Positions 15,542-18,590 of a DNA stretch of 18,590 nucleotides are shown here, one piece after another. The DNA lies in assembly GCA_030630165.1 (NCBI GenBank), contig DAOVNN010000011.1, positions 1 to 18,590 of the forward strand, read 5' to 3'. The notes under the pieces were generated by a model, which searched no databases, was not told where the DNA came from, and saw only the letters and a list, made by a program, of their open reading frames with translations. The position numbers and the translations under genes were made by a program. This stretch comes from Candidatus Krumholzibacteriota bacterium. GTDB lineage: Bacteria; Krumholzibacteriota; Krumholzibacteriia; Krumholzibacteriales; Krumholzibacteriaceae. How positions within the stretch are numbered: position 1 is the first letter of the stretch; the number at the start of each line of letters is the position of its first letter.

Positions 15542-16693
15542 ATGTCTATGAGCAAGATAAAAATATGTGTGATGCTGCCTAAGCTCAAGATCGGCGGCGC
15601 CGAGATGCAGGTCCTCGGGCTGCTGGCCAATCTCGACCGGTCCAGGTTTGAGCCCCACCTCTGCCTGTTCAACAGGGGCGACGAAAAGATGGAGGAGGCT
15701 GCCAGGAGAAACGTCGAATCGTTGACCTTCCTCGATTTCCGCTGGAGAAAGCTGCCCTTCGTATTCCCCAGGCTCGTCAGGTATCTGAAAAGAGAAAGAT
15801 TCGATATCCTCCATGCCCATCTCGCGATGGCCGATTCGCTCGGCCGCATCGCCGGCAGAAAGGCCGGTGTGCCGGTACTTATGACCACCGAGCACGGCAA
15901 GCACCTCTGGAAGGGGCGGCTCTACCTGATGATGGAGAGATGGCTTTCCAGGTCGACGGATATGCGCATTTGCGTCAGCGATGATATAGCCCGTATCCGT
16001 GTAAACCGGGAAGGCACGCCGGAAGGGAAGATCACCGTTATTCCGAACTCGGTCGACCCGGCTCCATTTCGCGGGGCGGTAAAAGGACGCGCGGCTGTAA
16101 TGGCCGAATTCGGATGGGATGTCGAGGATCCGCTGATCGTCACGGTCGGAAGGCTTGTCGTGGCGAAGGCATACCCGTCACTTGTCGAGGCGATATACTT
16201 TCTGAAGGACGAGTTTCCAGGAGTGAGGTGCCTGATCGCGGGTGACGGACCCTGCCGCGGCGAGATAGAGGATGCTGTGGGGAGATTCGGGATCTCTGAC
16301 AATGTCTCGCTGCCCGGCGCGAGAAGGGATATTCCCGACCTGCTGTCGGCCTGCGATGTGTTCGTTCTCTCATCGGTGAGAGAAGGACTGCCCGTTTCCC
16401 TTCTCGAGGCGATGGCGTCGGGGTGTGCGATAGCCGCGACGAATGCAGGCGGGATACCTGAAACGGTAAGAGATGGAGAAAGCGCCTTGCTCGTATCACC
16501 CGGTGAGCCGAGGACACTTGCAGGTGCGATCGGAAGGTTGCTGGGCAGCAGGGAACTCGGCACACGGTTCGGGGAGAATGCTTCGAGGATCATTGACGAG
16601 AAATACAGCGCGATTGCTGTTACCGGGAAGATAGAGGATATCTACACGCGGCTCATTGCCGCGGCGAGAGGTGAGGACGATCGGCGCGCCTGA
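15542..16693 (+). CDS. GT4-family glycosyltransferase
   Basis: The start at 15542 has TAAGGA eight bases upstream; another ATG two codons later is also possible, and the in-frame ATG at 15413 would add a tail unlike the family. The 383-residue protein has the GT-B fold: an N-terminal domain opening with LKIGGAEMQVLGLL, the acceptor-side glycine motif, and a C-terminal nucleotide-sugar domain. Landmarks are VTVGRLVVAK, the LIAGDGP strand and turn, and the retaining E-x7-E motif with Glu281 and Glu289 in EGLPVSLLEAMASG. It has no signal peptide and should act at the cytoplasmic face of the membrane, adding a sugar to a lipid-linked glycan. The next two genes suggest an exopolysaccharide or O-antigen-like cluster. 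Donor and acceptor are not predictable. Confidence 0.92.
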   Translation: MSMSKIKICVMLPKLKIGGAEMQVLGLLANLDRSRFEPHLCLFNRGDEKMEEAARRNVESLTFLDFRWRKLPFVFPRLVRYLKRERFDILHAHLAMADSLGRIAGRKAGVPVLMTTEHGKHLWKGRLYLMMERWLSRSTDMRICVSDDIARIRVNREGTPEGKITVIPNSVDPAPFRGAVKGRAAVMAEFGWDVEDPLIVTVGRLVVAKAYPSLVEAIYFLKDEFPGVRCLIAGDGPCRGEIEDAVGRFGISDNVSLPGARRDIPDLLSACDVFVLSSVREGLPVSLLEAMASGCAIAATNAGGIPETVRDGESALLVSPGEPRTLAGAIGRLLGSRELGTRFGENASRIIDEKYSAIAVTGKIEDIYTRLIAAARGEDDRRA

Positions 16694-17930
16694 AGTCTGT
16701 AAGAACCGCAATCTCGCCGATGATCCGGGAAAGTCGCGCGGTGTTCCCGTTGTGATGTATCACGGCATCGGACCCGACCGTCCCGGCTGGATCTGGAACT
16801 ACCTGCTCACCCCGGTCGATGTGTTCGAAGGACAGATGAAAGCCCTGATGGACAACGGCTGGACGACAATCTCACTCACGCAGCTGCAAGCCCATCTCTC
16901 CTCCGGTGAACCCCTTCCCGAAAAACCGGTAGTACTCACATTCGATGACGGGTACCTCGACAACTACGTCCTTGCCTGGCCGATACTGAAGAAGTACGGG
17001 CACAGGGCAGTCATCTGGATGACTGCTGATTTCATCGACCCATCTTCGGAACCGAGACCGACCCTCGACAGTGCTGCCGAAGGAGGCGCCTGGAAATCCG
17101 GAATGCCTGTCAGCGGTTTTCTCTCGATGGCTGAGATGAGGCTCATGGAAGCTTCAGGGCATATCGAGATACAGAGCCACGCGAAGACACATACGTGGTA
17201 TCCGACCGGGCCGGAGATCGTAGATTTTCACAGGCCCATCGGAGTTGACGGATACACGCCCCCGCCGTGGCTCGCGTGGAACAGATTCCCCGAGAGCAAA
17301 TACGAATACATGTCACGGAGCAGGGAAGACGAGATCCCCTACGGAACACCGGTCTACCGCCATTCCAAGGCGCTTGAGGCTCCGAGGTACTACCCCGATC
17401 CCGCGCTGTCCGAGAGGCTCACGGCGCACGTAAAAGAGAACGGTGGCGACAATTTCTTCGCGAGGGAAGGCTGGCGCGGCGAACTTGAGGGCATTACGGC
17501 GCAGAATCCTCCCTCGGTCGACAGCGTGGAAACGCATGACGAATACCTGGAGAGGGTCCTGTTCGAACTGACCGAATCAAAACGGCTGCTTTCGGAAGGG
17601 CTCGGCCACGGCATCGATTTTCTCTGCTGGCCCGGCGGCGGCAGGAATCCGGAGGTCCTCGAACTGGCGAAGAAGGCTGGTTATCTCGCTACGACTACCC
17701 ACTACCAGGTCATGGATAAGAGAAACGCATTCGGGCAGGACCCGTCCGAGATCGGGAGGATAGGCAGCGGGTCGCCGTGGGTATGGAAGGGCAAGCTCTT
17801 TCGCAGGACCGATCCTGGTTTCTTCATATCGATACTCGAAAATTTTGCCGGCGGTCAAAATACGGTTTGGACGATGAGATTCTATAAACGAAAATACATT
17901 CTGCGCGGCTATCGTACAGGCACGAGATGA
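16671..17930 (+). CDS. Polysaccharide deacetylase (NodB/CE4-type)
   Basis: The start is uncertain: GTG 16671 (419 aa, 23-base overlap with the glycosyltransferase gene) or TTG 16656, neither with a strong ribosome binding site. The conserved domain opens at VPVVMYHGI (residues 25-33), so it must start upstream of that. Metal and catalytic motifs are present: TFDDGY at 90-95 (Asp92 base, Asp93 metal ligand) and SHAKTH with His170 and His174 as metal ligands. A later CWPGGGRNPEVLELAKKAGY matches the closing strand and helix. No signal peptide is seen, hinting at a cytoplasmic or peripheral enzyme. Between the His motif and the closing motif sits an insertion of over 130 residues rich in charged and aromatic residues, making the protein about twice a minimal NodB domain. 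It should remove N- or O-acetyl groups from the glycan made by this cluster. Confidence 0.9.
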   Translation: MRTIGAPEVCKNRNLADDPGKSRGVPVVMYHGIGPDRPGWIWNYLLTPVDVFEGQMKALMDNGWTTISLTQLQAHLSSGEPLPEKPVVLTFDDGYLDNYVLAWPILKKYGHRAVIWMTADFIDPSSEPRPTLDSAAEGGAWKSGMPVSGFLSMAEMRLMEASGHIEIQSHAKTHTWYPTGPEIVDFHRPIGVDGYTPPPWLAWNRFPESKYEYMSRSREDEIPYGTPVYRHSKALEAPRYYPDPALSERLTAHVKENGGDNFFAREGWRGELEGITAQNPPSVDSVETHDEYLERVLFELTESKRLLSEGLGHGIDFLCWPGGGRNPEVLELAKKAGYLATTTHYQVMDKRNAFGQDPSEIGRIGSGSPWVWKGKLFRRTDPGFFISILENFAGGQNTVWTMRFYKRKYILRGYRTGTR

Positions 17931-17961
17931 ACGAGGGATTTACCAGGAGCTGCTCCAGCCT

Positions 17962-18590
17962 ATGTTTCCGCTTCTTCCTGAATCGATAGTCAGAAATGTC
18001 GTGTATCCCGTCTATAGAGGATTCCGCAGGGACAGGGTCCTCGATATCCTCGATGAGCTCGAGCACAACCAGTTCCTTCCCGAGAGGGAGATCGAGGATC
18101 TGAAGTGGAAAAAATTGACGGTCCTCCTCGATGCGGCCGGACGCTTCGTTCCGTATTACAGGGACCTCTTCGAGAGCGAGGGCATCGACCCCTCCACATT
18201 CGACAGCCCCGCTGACCTGGCCAGGGTACCGTTTCTGACCAAGGAAATAATCCGCGGCGAGAAGAGACGGATGATCTCGAAGGACCCGCTGCGCAAGGGA
18301 TATCCCTCCAGTACGGGAGGATCGACGGGGGAGCCGCTTTATTTCTGGGCCGACACCGCAGCCGGTCCCATGCGGCGCGCGACGACGATGAGAGGATACC
18401 GCTGGACGGGATTCGATATAGGCGGCCGGCAGGCGATGCTCTGGGGATTCCATCTCGGAAGGCCGGTGAAGGAACGTATCACCGAGGGCGCGAAAAACTT
18501 CTTTAACAATATAATGACCTTCTCGTCGTTTGAGATGACCCCGGAAACGATGAGGGGATACGCTGCGAAGATGAGACGGTTCAGGCCTTC
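17962..18590 (+). CDS. CapK/PaaK-like adenylate-forming protein, partial
   Basis: The gene runs off the window after 209 codons. ATG 17962 is the first good start, with AGGAG twelve bases upstream and 31 bases after the deacetylase stop. The N-terminus reads MFPLLPESIVRNVVYPVYRG, then a helical region (WKKLTVLLDAAGRFVPYYRDLF) typical of the capsule-biosynthesis CapK relatives of phenylacetate-CoA ligase. The AMP-binding P-loop is present: SSTGGSTGEP at residues 116-125. Family members adenylate a carboxylic acid; in polysaccharide clusters their substrate is usually unknown. The protein is typically about 430-460 aa, so about half is visible. It follows the glycosyltransferase and deacetylase on one strand and is likely co-transcribed. 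Confidence 0.88.
   Translation, partial: MFPLLPESIVRNVVYPVYRGFRRDRVLDILDELEHNQFLPEREIEDLKWKKLTVLLDAAGRFVPYYRDLFESEGIDPSTFDSPADLARVPFLTKEIIRGEKRRMISKDPLRKGYPSSTGGSTGEPLYFWADTAAGPMRRATTMRGYRWTGFDIGGRQAMLWGFHLGRPVKERITEGAKNFFNNIMTFSSFEMTPETMRGYAAKMRRFRP

Noticed and set aside
17927..17989. A 20-codon open frame starting in an ATGA overlap with the deacetylase stop
   Set aside because: The overlap is tempting as a coupled start, but the frame stops inside the CapK gene and the peptide has no feature; a leader peptide or frameshift cannot be supported.
17824..18453. A 209-codon open frame on the minus strand
   Set aside because: It is antisense to the CapK/PaaK-like gene, whose P-loop motif is unambiguous.

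Overview
The window looks like chromosomal DNA of a Gram-negative bacterium of moderately high G+C. A TonB-dependent outer-membrane receptor and several Sec-exported proteins imply a double membrane. Genes are packed on both strands with Shine-Dalgarno starts (GGAGG-type), short overlaps, frequent AGG and ATA codons and no tRNA, rRNA, CRISPR or insertion sequence. The mix suggests an uncultivated FCB-type lineage (for example Krumholzibacteriota or a neighbour). That placement is a guess, not something the sequence proves.

Layout. 1-546: a minus-strand gene whose first two thirds look like an N-terminally extended macrodomain protein and whose end looks broken. 651-2726: an exported S9 prolyl-oligopeptidase-type peptidase with an intact catalytic triad, facing a strong terminator hairpin. 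2814-5822 (minus): a two-gene unit, an exported nucleoside-hydrolase/FmdE fusion protein followed by a polytopic GT39-like membrane glycosyltransferase with a C-terminal TPR. 5823-5976: a compact divergent control region with a perfect CGTGCTAC-N16-GTAGCACG inverted repeat, its arms lying inside two back-to-back sigma70-like promoters. 5977-7824: a TonB-dependent receptor of BtuB/CirA size. 7836-9621 (minus): an SLC13/DASS transporter followed by a small zinc-ribbon protein. 9799-10710: a tandem universal stress protein behind a perfect TTGACA -35 element; its 3' end overlaps a convergent PAP2 phosphatase (10648-11526).

11649-15363 (minus) is the most distinctive block: four overlapping genes. 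The first encodes an SPFH-domain protein ending in three evenly spaced zinc ribbons. The other three encode paralogous proteins, each opening with a zinc ribbon of identical spacing (C-x2-C-x14-C-x2-C) and carrying a PFW-like motif; two also have C-terminal membrane segments. This resembles the YdjG/YdjH/YdjI proteins encoded beside the PspA homologue in Bacillus, but no PspA gene is visible here. A membrane-associated scaffold or envelope-stress complex is the best inference.

15542-18590 (plus) is the start of a surface-polysaccharide cluster: a GT4 glycosyltransferase, a polysaccharide deacetylase overlapping it, and a CapK/PaaK-type adenylate-forming enzyme cut by the window edge. Its promoter carries a 9-bp perfect inverted repeat that could be an operator.

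The candidates most worth following are the exported nucleoside-hydrolase/FmdE fusion sharing a control region with a TonB receptor, and the SPFH/zinc-ribbon operon.
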